The notes under the pieces: model-generated | Told to the model about the DNA's origin: nothing | What the model saw: only the letters and a program-made list of their open reading frames with translations | Databases searched by the model: none | Shown: positions 21,271 through 32,923 of the stretch, piece by piece | How positions within the stretch are numbered: the first letter of the stretch is position 1 | Layout: every line of letters starts with the position of its first letter | Origin: Rhizomys pruinosus | Taxonomy: Eukaryota; Chordata; Mammalia; Rodentia; Spalacidae | Direction of reading: 5' to 3' | Length of the DNA: 64,000 nt | Assembly: GCA_009823505.1 (NCBI GenBank) | Contig: VZQC01010433.1 | Location: 1,015,396 to 1,079,395, forward strand | Program-made: the position numbers and the translations under genes

Positions 21271-21306
<36 letters not shown>
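21271..21306. repeat. (CA)n microsatellite
   Basis: About 18 CA units, uninterrupted. Confidence 0.97.
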
Positions 21307-21308
<2 letters not shown>

Positions 21309-21309
21309 G

Positions 21310-21440
21310 TTATGTGATACTTACATATACTCTTTGAGATTGCTAAGCATTACAATTGTATTCTGTAGCTAAAGAAAGGGAACCTGAAAAGCCAAAATGA
21401 TTTTCTCAAGATCCCACAACAAGTTAATTGGGAGAGGGGC
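21310..21440 (+). mobile_element. MIR-like SINE fragment
   Basis: AAGAAAGGGAACCTGAAAAG and TTTTCTCAAGATCCCACAAC resemble the MIR words for 'gaaactgaggc' and 'cttgcccaaggtcacac'. Confidence 0.5.
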
Positions 21441-21444
21441 ATTT

Positions 21445-21640
21445 GTTGTTATCATTTAGCTATTATCCTTTACTGAAAGTCTCCTTTGGACCAGCAATTT
21501 AAAAAAAAAATTCACAAAATCTTTCAAAAAGACCACTGTAATTCCTTTTTCTAGGTAAAGGAGCCGAAACCAGAAGATTAGGCATTTTGCCCAACATCAC
21601 ACAGTTATTAAGTAGAAGAAGCCTAAAGAAATATGGCTTC
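21445..21640 (+). mobile_element. MIR SINE fragment
   Basis: AAAGGAGCCGAAACCAGAAG, then CATTTTGCCCAACATCACAC and AGTTATTAAGTAGAAGAAGC match the MIR tail half in order. Two MIR-like pieces in a row may be one broken or two separate elements. Confidence 0.65.
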
Positions 21641-21728
21641 ATGTTTGGCAGAATGCATGAGCTCTGGTGGGGTGGGGGATTAGGGTGGGGGACACGGGTC
21701 TAGATTTGATTGGTAACATAATCTTGTA

Positions 21729-21757
21729 CAAAAAAAAAAAAAAAAAAAAAAAAAAAG
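21729..21757. repeat. poly(A) run with purine-rich tail
   Basis: About 27 A in a row, then GGAAAGAAAAAAAGAAAAAA. No retroposed body is recognisable to its left (a G-rich stretch near 21666-21695), so its origin is unclear. Confidence 0.9.
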
Positions 21758-23763
21758 GAAAGAAAAAAAGAAAAAAGAAAATGTTCCTAGACAGCTACAT
21801 TAGAAAAAGTCTGTTTCTGGTCAAAACACCAGCAAGATCATAAACTAAATGGCATCAAGCATGAACAAGAAAAGGATTAATTGTAAATGAAAAGTAGATA
21901 AAATATAGTTTCAAAAATTCCATTTTGGCAAATAGATGTAAAGATATTAAATGATGCTTGGTTTAACCCTCCTAATAAAGCAACAACAGAAGCAGGAACC
22001 CTAAAACTACATGTAGTGTTTACAGAAATACAAAAGTATTTCAGATCTTTAAAGCCGAGCTCAACCTGAAATTTTATTTGACCTCAGAAATTTTCTACAT
22101 TGAAATGATTTTTTTTTAATTTTAAGGTTTCCTCTATATAAATAAACAAACCAGTATTTCAACATGGTGACTTCTTCAAAAGAGTTAAATATTGATTTGC
22201 CATTCTCCTGGCATAATGACCAAACAGAATACTCCATCAGTTTGTTGACCTAGTGTCCCTAAGCTGCCAAGCAGGCAGACAGTCTTCTTTGCTGAGTAGC
22301 TGGTTTCCACCACATCTACAAGGCAAAGATTTTCATTGAATTGAAAGTCAAACCAGAGACAATCCTTCCATTCACATGAAAGCTTGCTGTCATCCGAAAC
22401 TCACAGGCACCAGCTCTCTTTACTTCCTCCACCCAGCTGCCAATCTCTGTTTGGCCTAGAAAAGCTCCAACCCCTTCTCCTTTACGATTAAATTCCATAT
22501 TAACACCCCTCAGCTGCCCACCTCCTAGCCCTCTCCTTTGTCTACCTTTATAGTTTGTGATCAAGACCAAATGCTCCAGCAAGCTTAAAATCTTACAGCT
22601 GCACAAAATACACATGGGAAACAAAACCTTCACAATCAGGGCATCCTTTAATGTTTAATTAACCTAAGCCTGCTGCTTAGACACAGTGTTGTCTGCTGGC
22701 CCAAAAGTTCCATACTGGAAAAGCTTTAAAACAACAACAACAAAAACCTATAGTGTAATTCCATTCTGAAAGTCACAGTCTAGTGATTTTCTATTCACTT
22801 AAATGTACTGTAACAATAATTTAAAACTTATCTCACCTTGTATTTTGCTTCATCATTTAAAATAGTACTTCTGTGATTTTTAATAAAATTATTTATGGGC
22901 TATTATTTATAAAAAGTTAATAACTGAATTTTTCAAGTATTTTTGCTTTAATATAGTTAGGATTTTTTTTCTTTCTTTTCTGATTCACAAATAAAAAGCT
23001 TAACTATAGAATTCAAAATCTATAAATAGAGTCTAAGGACAATAAAAAAGCTAAGATATAAAATACCACTGAAGAATCCACTTGATCTCTATTATAAACA
23101 AGGTTCTTAAAAATACCTTTACAATAAATATAACTGTTTTTAAGCATAATTCCTAAATTAGAGGAAAAGAGACCATGTGTTATCTATAAGCAAAGGAAAA
23201 CGTGTATTCCTAGTGAGAAACCACATGTTTTCTTAGGAAACCACATGTTTTCTACACCAGCGGGCCAGCCAGAAATGAACAAGGCATTCGTTTTTATAAA
23301 TAGGTAGAAGATCAATTAGATTGATGACAGACAGACAAACAAACCACTGACATGGGCAGAAAAGTGTAGTCTAAACTGTTGAGCAGACTTTATTTTTATT
23401 TTCACTAAGCATCTGATGCTATGAATCTAATACCAATGCTATTGCTGACTCCAGGGTGCTACTGCAAGATCTTGTAGAAAATCCCTCACTGTCTGATGTC
23501 CCCAAAGGTCTTATTAGAGAGATTGAAGAACCCCTTCCTCATGTCGTATATGCTCAGCTGTTTACTGCACACAAGTAAGATGTGTCTGACATCATTCATC
23601 TCTCTGACCTTTGCCCAGCAGATCTAAACTGTAACTAGGGTGACCAAAGCTTGACCTTACAATGCTGAGAAACTTTTTTGGGTCACATTGTTAAGTTAGA
23701 CAAAAGGGTAAAGAAGTAATGTGACAGTTTCCTGGGAATTAAGGTCAGCAGGTCAATTGTACT
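21758..23763. other. unique intergenic DNA, SINE-free
   Basis: No gene recognised. A minus-strand open frame of 105 codons (22316-22633) has no recognisable domain. A 20-base-period tandem duplication lies at 23217-23253 (see findings). Confidence 0.45.
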
Positions 23764-23828
23764 GAGGTTTTTTTTTGTTGTTTTTTTTTGTTTGTGTGTG
23801 TGTGTGTGTGTGTGTGTGCACGCGCGCA
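23764..23828. repeat. T-rich and (GT)n tract ending in CGCGCG
   Basis: Poly-T and TTTG units lead into about 13 GT units, then GTGCACGCGCGCAAG. The last part is strongly alternating purine-pyrimidine. Confidence 0.93.
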
Positions 23829-26756
23829 AGTATTAAGGAAACTAGTTAAACTGTTTTTGTTCTGAAATAATTTTTAGAAGAGTATTTTGTAAGAAGTTAT
23901 TAAAAGTTCAAAGAAAAACAATTCATTAAGTTCTAAGAAAGCTAGAGATACAATTAGGGTTCAACATTTAATAATATAGTGTTCATTACAAAAACTTATA
24001 TACACAATACAATATAGCTTTTTAGGGTTTACACAATCACAAGTAATTTCATCTTCAAATTTTGTTTAAACTGTAAGGATAAAACACCAAGAAGATAAAA
24101 TGATACCCCTTTTTTAAAAAACACAGGATATTCTTATGAACAAATTCACAGCCATTTTCTTCAATATATATTAAATAAGACTGCTTAATATGCACATACA
24201 ATATTTGTTTGCAACACATTTTTCTCTGTGGACAGCCTATAATAAACAAAACAATGAGTGTGTGTGCACATGCAGAACTAGCACCACAACATGTAAGCCT
24301 GACTCCTAAACGGGATGCCTCCTGTGTTTAGGTGTGCTCTCGCTGAATAATTAAAGCAACACTTCACATAGAAACTGTGAATCTCTATTTTCAAGATTTT
24401 CTAATTATGCCAATAATAGGCTAGATTAACCTTTTCCACAAAAAGGCACACTCTGCAGCATTGCCTTGTGGGTATTTGCCTTAAAGCTCTGATTATTTCT
24501 GTGCAAACTCAATGCATGCAAATTATTTGATGTTTATCTGTGCAGGAGTGGGGGTAGGAATCTGAAGAAAAATGGCACACGGTGGTATTTCCCACATAAG
24601 CAAAACCAACTCAAACAGCACTCCTGTCAACCAAGTCAGTGTTCAAATACACTCTAAAACACAATTACAGTTATTTACATTTGTCATTACTTTGGTAAAT
24701 AATATACTCCGCTCTTTTCTGAGGAACTGGTGAAGATGACCTCATCAAAATTAATTTCACCTCATATTTAACATTAAGAGAATTTATACGAAATGTTATA
24801 CAAAATTTTACCGGCTATACAATCACACCGAATGGCAGGGACAGTGGGTATTTCCTCTGAGCTTTCCTTCCCCTTGGAAATTTGGTCTCAGAAAGCAGGG
24901 CTGCAGCCACAGCTTGCTGCTCTAGATGGGATCTACTGTATCTTCTACCACCACATCTCTGGAGAAGGGTGTGCCAATGAGCCTTTTCCCATGTGTCTCC
25001 TAACTAATCTTTACTGGGTTTAATGGAGCCTTTTTTTGGGACTGCAAAAGACTTGACAACTTAAAGAAAACCTGAGAATGGGTCACTAAAAATTTCATCA
25101 TATGCCCTGGAAAGCAGATTGTTTCTGAACAGACCACACTGGGACACAGCTATAAAGCTCTGGTATACTCGGGCACAACCAATAAAGAATACACAGCAAA
25201 CACAACGAATGGAATCTTTTGATCATATCCTTTTCTGTCTGGATACCGGCCAGATGAAATTAAATCCTAAAATAAAACTTTGTGAAGCCTAAGTAGATAG
25301 TCATTTGGAGAAAAACCACATGGAACGCTCCAAAAAAAAAAACCAGATCATGTTATCAGAAAGCTGGGCCGTCTACCATAAATAAGAAATTAATGTGCAG
25401 AAAAGAGGACTGGCAATCCGGGAGAACATTGGGAGGGCTGAATCAGAAAAGCAAAGAAACAGCTATGTTTCCTAATGCAGTTTAAATCTAGAACGGACAA
25501 AAGACACTGGCATTTTCTATCAGTTTCTGAGCCACATTTCATTCACCGTTTTCACTGCCTTTTCTTGAGACATAGTCGTACTGTAGTGGTACTTCAACAG
25601 AGTCATTACTGGTTATAATTTGCTATATGAATCATTTAATACACCTGGATTAATGTTCCTAATTAGGACAATAGGTCAATAATTAGGACAATTAGGTCAA
25701 TAGTTTTCACTTGTATGTGTGCTACCTTTGGCCAACCCTGAAAAGCTGCCAGACACTGGACTTAGTGAGACTGGTTGTGGAGATAAGCACCAAACCAGTA
25801 AATTTAGAGAAAGCACTAGGAAATAGACTAAGCACATAGGAGGAAGATGAGGAGTGTTTGCATCATTAAAATTCTAAGTGTGAGGGAGTGACGTGAGCCA
25901 AGAGTCGAGTGCGTCAGCTTCCACATCTAGAGCAGAGGGTTCCGCTCAGACTCAGCTTTGGCACCCACGAACGACTCTTGGCTCCATCCTAACATAATGA
26001 GATAAAGCATGGAGACTCCTGAAGATGAAATAAAACTAGAAGTTCAGTGGAGGGTATTGGGAGGGGTTGCTGGGATAGGATGAGGCCATGGAAAGGACAG
26101 ACTTGATTGTGCAATAAAGGGGATACACTGAGTTTCAAGCTCTAGAATTCGAAAATCTAAAATATGTTTTCTTTTACGATGTCTCGGATAATCAGGATAT
26201 ATCCACCCGCAGAATGAAGAAAGACAAAAGATGCGAACAACTACTGCTTCAATTTCTTCTGTCATTACTGATCAAGATTAGGTGTTTAAATATCTTGAAT
26301 CAAGTGATCTTTGATCTTTTCTTAGTTAAATCATCTATTTCTGCCAGAATCGGAAATGCATAGGTGCTATGATCTTCTCTAAAGTTTTCTTAATCTCTGA
26401 GCCTTGATTCATGTTGACTCTCCTGACTTGGCCTTTGATCAACTGTGTGTTCTGAGTCACTCTTCTTCCATTTTTTCTTTATATTCATGCTGCCCTTTTC
26501 CATTTTTGCTTTCCAGAAAGCACATTCGAGATCATATATTTTCTTCTGTTTACTTTTCAGGCCATAGCACATAGGTTAGGGGATAGAAAATAATTTCTCT
26601 TTCAAATTACTTTGCTATTTACATTTCCATTCTCATTGTAGAAGTTACTTATAAATTAATTTTATATACTTTATTTTTTCAAATAAGTGGAAGTATTTAT
26701 TCATTCCATTACATTTTAAGAGAATGTGCTGCCATTAAAGAATGAAGCAAGAACTG
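23829..26756. other. unique DNA, SINE-free, possible conserved elements
   Basis: About 2.9 kb without a recognisable repeat. 24300-24560 contains TGAATAATTAAAG and ATGCATGCAAATTATTTGAT, which hold homeodomain (TAATTA) and POU octamer-like (ATGCAAAT) words and look like conserved non-coding DNA. A small tandem duplication with two AGGTCA half-sites is at 25660-25700. No exon recognised. Confidence 0.45.
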
Positions 26757-26836
26757 TGACTGTGGCTTACCAGTGGAGCACTTAGCTGACATACACAGGG
26801 GCCTGGGTTTACTCTCCAACAAATGGTGAAAAAATG
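26757..26836 (+). mobile_element. degraded ID-like SINE
   Basis: TGGCTTACCAGTGGAGCACT, TAGCTGACATACACAGGGGC and CTGGGTTTACTCTCCAAC parallel the ID monomer (tRNA-Ala-like head and B box), followed by an A-rich stretch. Confidence 0.6.
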
Positions 26837-26949
26837 CTATGTTGGAAAAGAATATGAACCCTCTATTGATCTCAGTTAGTAAAAGCCCACTCTTACCCCT
26901 ACAATTCCTCCAAACTGTGTAACTAATAGAACAGTAGGAAACAAGTACC

Positions 26950-27195
26950 GGGCTGGAGAGACGGCCTAGCGGTTAAGAGCGCCGACCACTCTTACAGAGG
27001 ACCCAGGTTCAATCCCCAGCACCCACATGGCGGCCGAGAACCGTCTGAAACTCCAATTCCAGGAGAACTCCAGTTCCAGGGGAAACTGACACCCTCTTCT
27101 GACCTCCACGGCATTGCACAACACGGGTGCACAAACTTGCATGCAGACTGTACATTCATACACATACAGAAATAAATAAAAATTAATAAAAAAAT
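26950..27195 (+). mobile_element. B2 SINE, long form
   Basis: GGGCTGGAGAGACGGCCTAG, CGGTTAAGAGCGCCGACCAC, AATTCCAGGAGAACTCCAGT, CACGGCATTGCACAACACGG and the tail ACAGAAATAAATAAAAATTA. Little diverged from the copies at 12526, 40215 and 54314. Confidence 0.96.
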
Positions 27196-28232
27196 TCAGC
27201 ATAATTTGCTCAAAATAAAAATGAGACCAGAAATTGTAATTGATAAGAGACATAAAAGGGGAAAATGGACAACTGGATGTTGTCTTATGAGAAATAACTC
27301 ATTTGTTATATTTAATTTTAGTATTTGGAGTATTTAATTATTTGAAATATTTAATTTTACTACTCTATAATTAACAATTTCCTACTGGGCTAAAATGTAT
27401 GTAAATGCTGTTAATCCAATAATTGTCTGATTTCTAGGATCTTTAGCAATACATCTACACTATAATGTCTTCCTGTGCAGACACTTTAAATTTCACTACT
27501 AAGAAGGCAACTGTTTATTTAATAAAACACGGGGAGATTCTCGAATAGTTTATATGCCCCCAAAAGGAAATTAAACAGAAATTGCTGCATTTAAATAACA
27601 CTGAAGTGGATTGGGGACAGGAAATTCAAAGTTAAAATCTAAGCAGCACTCTGTCCCCAAATCCGCTATTGTCTTGCTCCAACTGCAGACCCTGCAAAGT
27701 TAATTAAATCTAAGTTCTGACTAGTTGATACAAGTGGTTTAGGAAACATATAGGTATTTCAGCCTTTAAATGGCCTTTTGTGCTCCATTTCCACTCACTG
27801 GGACATGAAGAAACCATGTATATTTTCGCTTATAAAAAAGAAAAGGAAAGAAAAAAAGAGAGAGAAAGAGAAAATTTAAGCTAAAAGGAAATATCTCACA
27901 TAGTTCCTGTCTGAGCCCAAAGAAAAATCTCCCCTTAAAATGTTTTTGGATTTTATAGGACAGCAATCCAGTAGGATTTTCATGAAAAGCTACTTTTAAC
28001 CTTAGATGTAAATGCTTTTCACATTCTTTGATATGGACGTGCTCTTTTCTATTATAACTTTGCTTCTAATTATTGAGATGATATGACATGAGAGTTTAAT
28101 TGCAATGAACACATGAATACTTTTCCCAATCTGTTCTTAAAACATAGTTTGTAAAGCATCGAATAGCTATTTTTTTTAATATCAAATAGTAAAGTTTAAA
28201 GTTTTAAATTGGCTGACAAAAAATTAATTCAT
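27196..28232. other. unique AT-rich DNA with an imperfect inverted repeat
   Basis: Holds a purine-rich tract at 27836-27875 and a hairpin-forming pair at 27608-27620 and 27651-27664. No gene recognised. Confidence 0.45.
27608..27664. repeat. imperfect inverted repeat (stem-loop)
   Basis: Left arm GGATTGGGGACAG (27608-27620) pairs with right arm CTGTCCCCAAATCC (27651-27664). The arms match at 13 positions with one bulged A, around a 30-base loop. Function unknown. Confidence 0.7.
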
Positions 28233-28375
28233 ACCGGGCATGGAGGCACATGCCTTTAATCCCTGCACTCTGGAGGCAGAGACAGAAGGATCTCTGCGAG
28301 TTCAAGGCCAACCTGATCTATATAATGAGTTCCAGGTCATCTATGGCTGTAGGAAGACCATGTCTCAAAAAAGAA
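28233..28375 (+). mobile_element. B1 SINE
   Basis: ACCGGGCATGGAGGCACATG, TTTAATCCCTGCACTCTGGA, GTTCAAGGCCAACCTGATCT and AAGACCATGTCTCAAAAAAG. Confidence 0.93.
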
Positions 28376-28569
28376 ATTCACATATATCTCTAATAACAGT
28401 GTCTTGGCAATTCTGTACAAGTTATTTCTCATCAAAACATTGAGCTAGCAAAATAACTGGTTTTAATTTCTGAAAATTTTGTTTCTTCCTAAAATCTTAT
28501 CTTTCCAATAATTAAAATTTATTTCTCCTGCCAAATTTTTTTGAAAACTTATATAAGGATTCTTTCTTT
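28376..28569. other. unique AT-rich DNA
   Basis: No feature recognised. Confidence 0.4.
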
Positions 28570-28990
28570 CTTTTTTTAATTTTTTTATTTTTATTGAGCA
28601 CATTTCCTACAACATTTCTTAATCAAATTGAGACTCATTCCCCCATCCATGCCCACCCCTCATGCTCCCTATTCCCCCACCAGAACTCATGGATTCTGTC
28701 ATACATAAGTCCTGTCTTGCATCTTTTTCTCTGTCTTTTATCACCTTTTCAGTGCACAGGTTTACTGTTTTGGCCAGTTCTTTGAACAGGTTTTTCTCTC
28801 TCTTTTTTTGTTCCCATTTGATTTTATATTATTCCAAAATATGCATACATACACTCCACACATAAATCAAAGTTACAAAATCTGAAAATAAACTATAGGT
28901 TAATTCCAAAGCACATTTAGAGATTTACATTTTAACAGTAAAGTTGCATGCAGGTAAAAATAAGTATAACTTTACATTCTTTCTTTTTTT
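28570..28990 (-). mobile_element. L1 3' UTR, minus strand
   Basis: The T-rich left edge is the inverse poly(A). Then GAGACTCATTCCCCCATCC, CTTGCATCTTTTTCTCTGTC, AATATGCATACATACACTCC and AAACTATAGGTTAATTCCAA, matching the L1 3' UTR at 9825-10330 in the same order but with an internal gap. Confidence 0.8.
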
Positions 28991-29954
28991 CTAGAATATG
29001 AATATTAGTATTCCTATATGATAGAATACACCATAGGATTACATAAGGATAAATTATGAATTGTTGTAGCATGTATCAATAAAAAGAGAAAATATTATTT
29101 TACAAAATACTTTAACTGTTAAATATAATCTTTTTTTTTTTTTTACCAAAAGATGTCATGTTTTCCCCAAGGAAGTGCTTGAAGGTTCCTCCTTGGCAAA
29201 CCCAAACAACCATCAATCTTGCCCCTGTGCTCCACACTGGGGTCCCTCCCCCACATGGTCACTCAAATGAGGTCCAGCAAGTGTGTGCCCTGTCTTGATC
29301 TTCCTGCACTGGCCTCCATGACACAGCATGGGTAGTCAAACAATGGCAGTCTACACTCTGAAGAGGCTGAAATCCCAGTAGCCACTCAGTCCACATGCTG
29401 GACATCTCCATAGTCCCCATCTGGCATTGAAGGTCTGAAGGATTCTCAAGTTTTATATCTGAAATACAATTTCTCAGACCTTATTGATTATTTATTTCTG
29501 GTTATACTTTCCTTTTGGATGCTTAAGGCCACACAGTCAGCGCAGATTAACCAAGGTTTCTGTTTTCTCAAGGTCAGTTGAGGACTGGGGGTTGGGGGGG
29601 GGGCAGGTAGCCCCTGAGTCCTTTTGGTTTTTCAACCACCAGTTCCATCTACTCAAGACACAGTCAGGTCTTGCTAGACCAGGCTTCTCTCCTTGAAGCA
29701 TGGGCAGACTTTCCTCTTTACAGGGTGGACCCTGGCTGGAGCCCCATCAGTGGCTCTCCAAGACCTCCCCGCACAGGGAAGACTGGTGACTCACATTGCA
29801 GGACATTTCAGGAGATGCCCCTTGCATATTCTCTTGAGACTTAGCTGACCTCTGAGGGCAAGGAACAAAGTTATCCCTTAGGTCCCTCAGCCAAATTGGT
29901 ATGGGCATTTAGTATGGTAATTAAGCACCCAGAAAGGCTAAGTTACACCAGCCT
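28991..29954. other. unassigned, probably repeat-derived DNA
   Basis: Lies between two L1 3' UTR pieces of the same family and strand. GC-richer (29160-29940) with G- and C-runs near 29590. It may be L1-linked or LTR-derived sequence, but I cannot name it. Open frames at 29484-29696 and elsewhere are short. Confidence 0.4.
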
Positions 29955-30195
29955 GATGCATCCCACATATACTAAAATTGTATCTTCTGGAAAACAAACT
30001 GTTATTTAAATATCATATTTCTTGATTCGCCTTTTTCCATTTTCACTTCATGTTATACTGTAATATGTATACATGTCCACCATCATATACCAAAAATCCA
30101 TAGTCTGAAAAGAAGTGGTAGGTTAGTTCTAGGACCTGTCTAGGGATTCATATATAAGAGCACGGTTGTGTTCAGATAAGGATTATTTCTTAAAG
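29955..30195 (-). mobile_element. second L1 3' UTR piece, minus strand
   Basis: CACATATACTAAAATTGTAT, TTCTGGAAAACAAACTG, AAGAAGTGGTAGGTTAGTTC and GTTGTGTTCAGATAAGGATT are close to 10130-10370. It repeats sequence also present in the 28570 copy, so it is a separate insertion or a duplication. Confidence 0.75.
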
Positions 30196-30934
30196 CCATC
30201 ATTTTGCTTTATTTAACCTGAAACCACATAAAAGAGAAAAAAATTATCTATATTTCAAAAATATTTATCAAGTTTACAATAAGAATATCTTTTTAATAGT
30301 GGATAATGTCTTTTACAAAAGAAAGGCCTTCAGTTCCCATACTATAAAACAAATGTATATAAGTAATTGGATAGTAGGGAAGGAGACAATAACTGAGAGC
30401 CCCTGACCTGGAGATGCCCACATTATATTCGAGAACAGCATACAGCAAGCCATGTGTTATCCTAAAGCCACCCAAATAAACTGCCAAGTGACATCGGCGA
30501 ACATGACAAGACAAATCCAAGAGCATGTGCCCCAAAGAAACATCCAGAAGTCAAACCAAGCTGTCAGAATCAACTTTGTCAGAACTCTGGAGAACACTCA
30601 GAGATTTATATTAACCAAGAAAACACATAAAAATTACTTCAAGGAAACTAACAAGAAAGGACTGCAATTCTTGTATTTGTTCTCACCACCCCCCAGGGTC
30701 TGATTCTGGTTCTCAGATCAGGGAGAAGAAAAGGAGACCTTATTTATAAAGGATTAGTTTGTTCCAATCTACAGGGAAGATTCTTGGGGAAAGCTAAAAA
30801 CCTTATTTTGTTTCTGTAACTTAGAACTCATGCAGGAAAGAAAAGGCTGCATGGATTCCTTGAAAAGGTTACAAGTATATTAGTTTGGTCTTGTTGGTGG
30901 TGTTACTACAACAAAATACTTTGGACAGGATAAC
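30196..30934. other. unassigned DNA
   Basis: No gene recognised. The 83-codon plus frame at 30452-30703 and the opposite 80-codon frame at 30293-30535 overlap and show nothing familiar. 30875-30930 (ATATTAGTTTGGTCTTGTTG, ACTACAACAAAATACTTTGG) faintly recalls an old DNA-transposon or LTR end. Confidence 0.35.
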
Positions 30935-31372
30935 TTGATAAAGAAAAGTAAAGATTCCCAAATATCTATCAAAACAATGAATGGGAACAATTTTGTGTAT
31001 AAAAAATATTATTCCGACACAAAAAATAATGAAGTGCTGGCACATGTTACGATATGAAGGCAGTTTGAAAATGTAATAGCAAATCAAAGAAGCGGGGCAA
31101 AAGTTCACATATCATATTCTTACATCCCTGTGAATACAGAGACAGTAGCAAATCCTTAGAAACCACATCGGCGGTTGCCAGGAGCTAGAGGGAGGACTGG
31201 GGAAAGAAGGCAAAAATAGGAAGGTTTGAGATTTCCTATTGGGAACAAGGGAAATATTTTGGGATTAGAAGTGGTGATTATCCATTGCAAATGTACTAAG
31301 TGCTGCTAAATTGTTTATTTTAAAGTGATTAATTTTATGATATACTTCACAACAATAATTTTTTTCAGTGAA
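30935..31372 (+). mobile_element. ancient L1M LINE 3' end
   Basis: End of ORF2 (GAAGTGCTGGCACATGTTAC) followed by 3' UTR words GCGGTTGCCAGGAGCTAGAG, GGGATTAGAAGTGGTGATTA, AAATGTACTAAGTGCTGCTA and GATTAATTTTATGATATACT, the standard 3' UTR order of old mammalian L1. It belongs to the same general family as 17859-18215. Confidence 0.75.
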
Positions 31373-32099
31373 ATCACACAACTAAGGTATACAAATCATT
31401 GCACACTAGATAGAATTAGCCATCCTTAGGAACCTTCCCTGCAATAATGTCACCTAGGTGGTAGCTGTATCTCACTGAAGAATGGTATGAGATAATTTTA
31501 CATCAGCAGGAAATTGCCTGCATAAAATGGAACTCCTGCTAACAATCCTGCAAACTTGGCAGTAACTTGTGAAGGCAATTCAAACCAACATTTCTTTTGG
31601 AATTGCTGACAGTTCCCATGTGGACCTCCTCCCTGTGTGGTAATGTGTGTGTAAAAGAAAGGCGAGAGATCCACAAACAGGACAGTACCATTAGCACCAG
31701 CTCTGGTACCTGTTTCCACAAAGGCAAAAAAAAAGCAAATAAAGAAACAAACAACAAAAAAAATTCATGTTTTAATCACTTGGTAAGCTTATTCTGATTT
31801 ATTACTGTAGGATATAATCTGGACATCTAAGTTTCTGTTGTTCGTTTTGTAACTAGAATGTGTAACCTTTGGCATATCATGAAGTGAATAAAGTTTAAAT
31901 TTGATTTTGTTTCCAAAAGCTCCACAGATTTTTTTTTTCTATGCAGTAATTAGAGAGACCAGGCTAGATTACAGAGATCCCCTTTTCAGACACATTTCTA
32001 ACAGTTCCTGGTGCTGGTCTGAATGTCTGGAGATGGGCACATCCATATGCCTGGTCATTTTAGCTTCACAGCTGCTAGAGCAGGCAGTGCATTAAAGAT
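31373..32099. other. unique DNA
   Basis: No repeat named. Open frames on both strands around 31498-31797 overlap each other and look fortuitous. Confidence 0.4.
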
Positions 32100-32250
32100 G
32101 ATAGGTCTGGGAACCAAATTACCCTTGTTCTACATCAGCTCTTTCACTTAGCAGTAGGAGAGGCTATCAACTCTTTTGATTTTTCTCTTTGAACAACTGT
32201 GAGATGAAGAACTGCAGTAGTTGTCTGTTGTGAAGATGGATTGTCATAGC
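32100..32250 (-). mobile_element. MIR SINE fragment
   Basis: GGTCTGGGAACCAAATTACC, ATCAGCTCTTTCACTTAGCA, then TTTTTCTCTTTGAACAACTG and TGAGATGAAGAACTGCAGTA follow the MIR core ('cagctctgccacttac ... ctcatctgtaaaatg'). Strand assigned relative to the copies at 21445 and 40558. Confidence 0.55.
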
Positions 32251-32255
32251 ATAAA

Positions 32256-32400
32256 TTTCAGAATCATCATCCGTATTTACAGGTAATAAAAAAGCACATT
32301 CAGATGGAGTGGCTTGCCTAATATCACACTTTTATTACATGTGGGCTGAGAGTCAGACCCAGAGTAACACCTACAACTCCTAAGTGAAGAGGTGGAATGT
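32256..32400 (+). mobile_element. MIR SINE fragment
   Basis: AATCATCATCCGTATTTACA, GGAGTGGCTTGCCTAATATC and ACACTTTTATTACATGTGGG match the MIR tail half; GAGAGTCAGACCCAGAGTAA matches its end. Confidence 0.6.
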
Positions 32401-32923
32401 AAATCTTCAAGGTAGTATTAATGGAACTTCTGTGTCTATCTAAACAAACAGGTGTCAGGTGGTTCCTACTGTTTCTCAAAAGCCAGCTGTTAAAACTTTT
32501 AAACATAGTCATTGCTGATAATCAAATTATATACCCTTTACACTTTTAAAAATCAAGTTGTAAACAAAAATAAATAATCAAAAGTTATCACTTTTTAATT
32601 TTCTTACACACTTTACTGTTATCTGTGCCCTTGGGTTAGTTAGATACCCTTCATATTTACATATATTTTGTACATAAAAAAGACAATTCATTGAAACTTC
32701 TACTTCTCATTCACAATTGTCAAGTCATTGTTTTAAGGAAACACACTCTATTGAAAATTATCTTCCTTTTGCATTTTTCCTCTAGCCCAGAAGATTTAAA
32801 ATTTTTAAGGATTTAAAAAATTTCATTTTTCTAGGTGTCTGAAATGCATCTAGGTATAGAATTAAGAGAGATTAGACAGTGTTAATTGAATTTCTGAAAC
32901 TTTCAGAGAAATGCTTAATTTAA
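32401..32923. other. unique AT-rich DNA
   Basis: No feature recognised. Confidence 0.4.

Noticed and set aside
22316..22633. 105-codon minus-strand frame in unique DNA
   Set aside because: No recognisable domain, no splice context, length compatible with chance.
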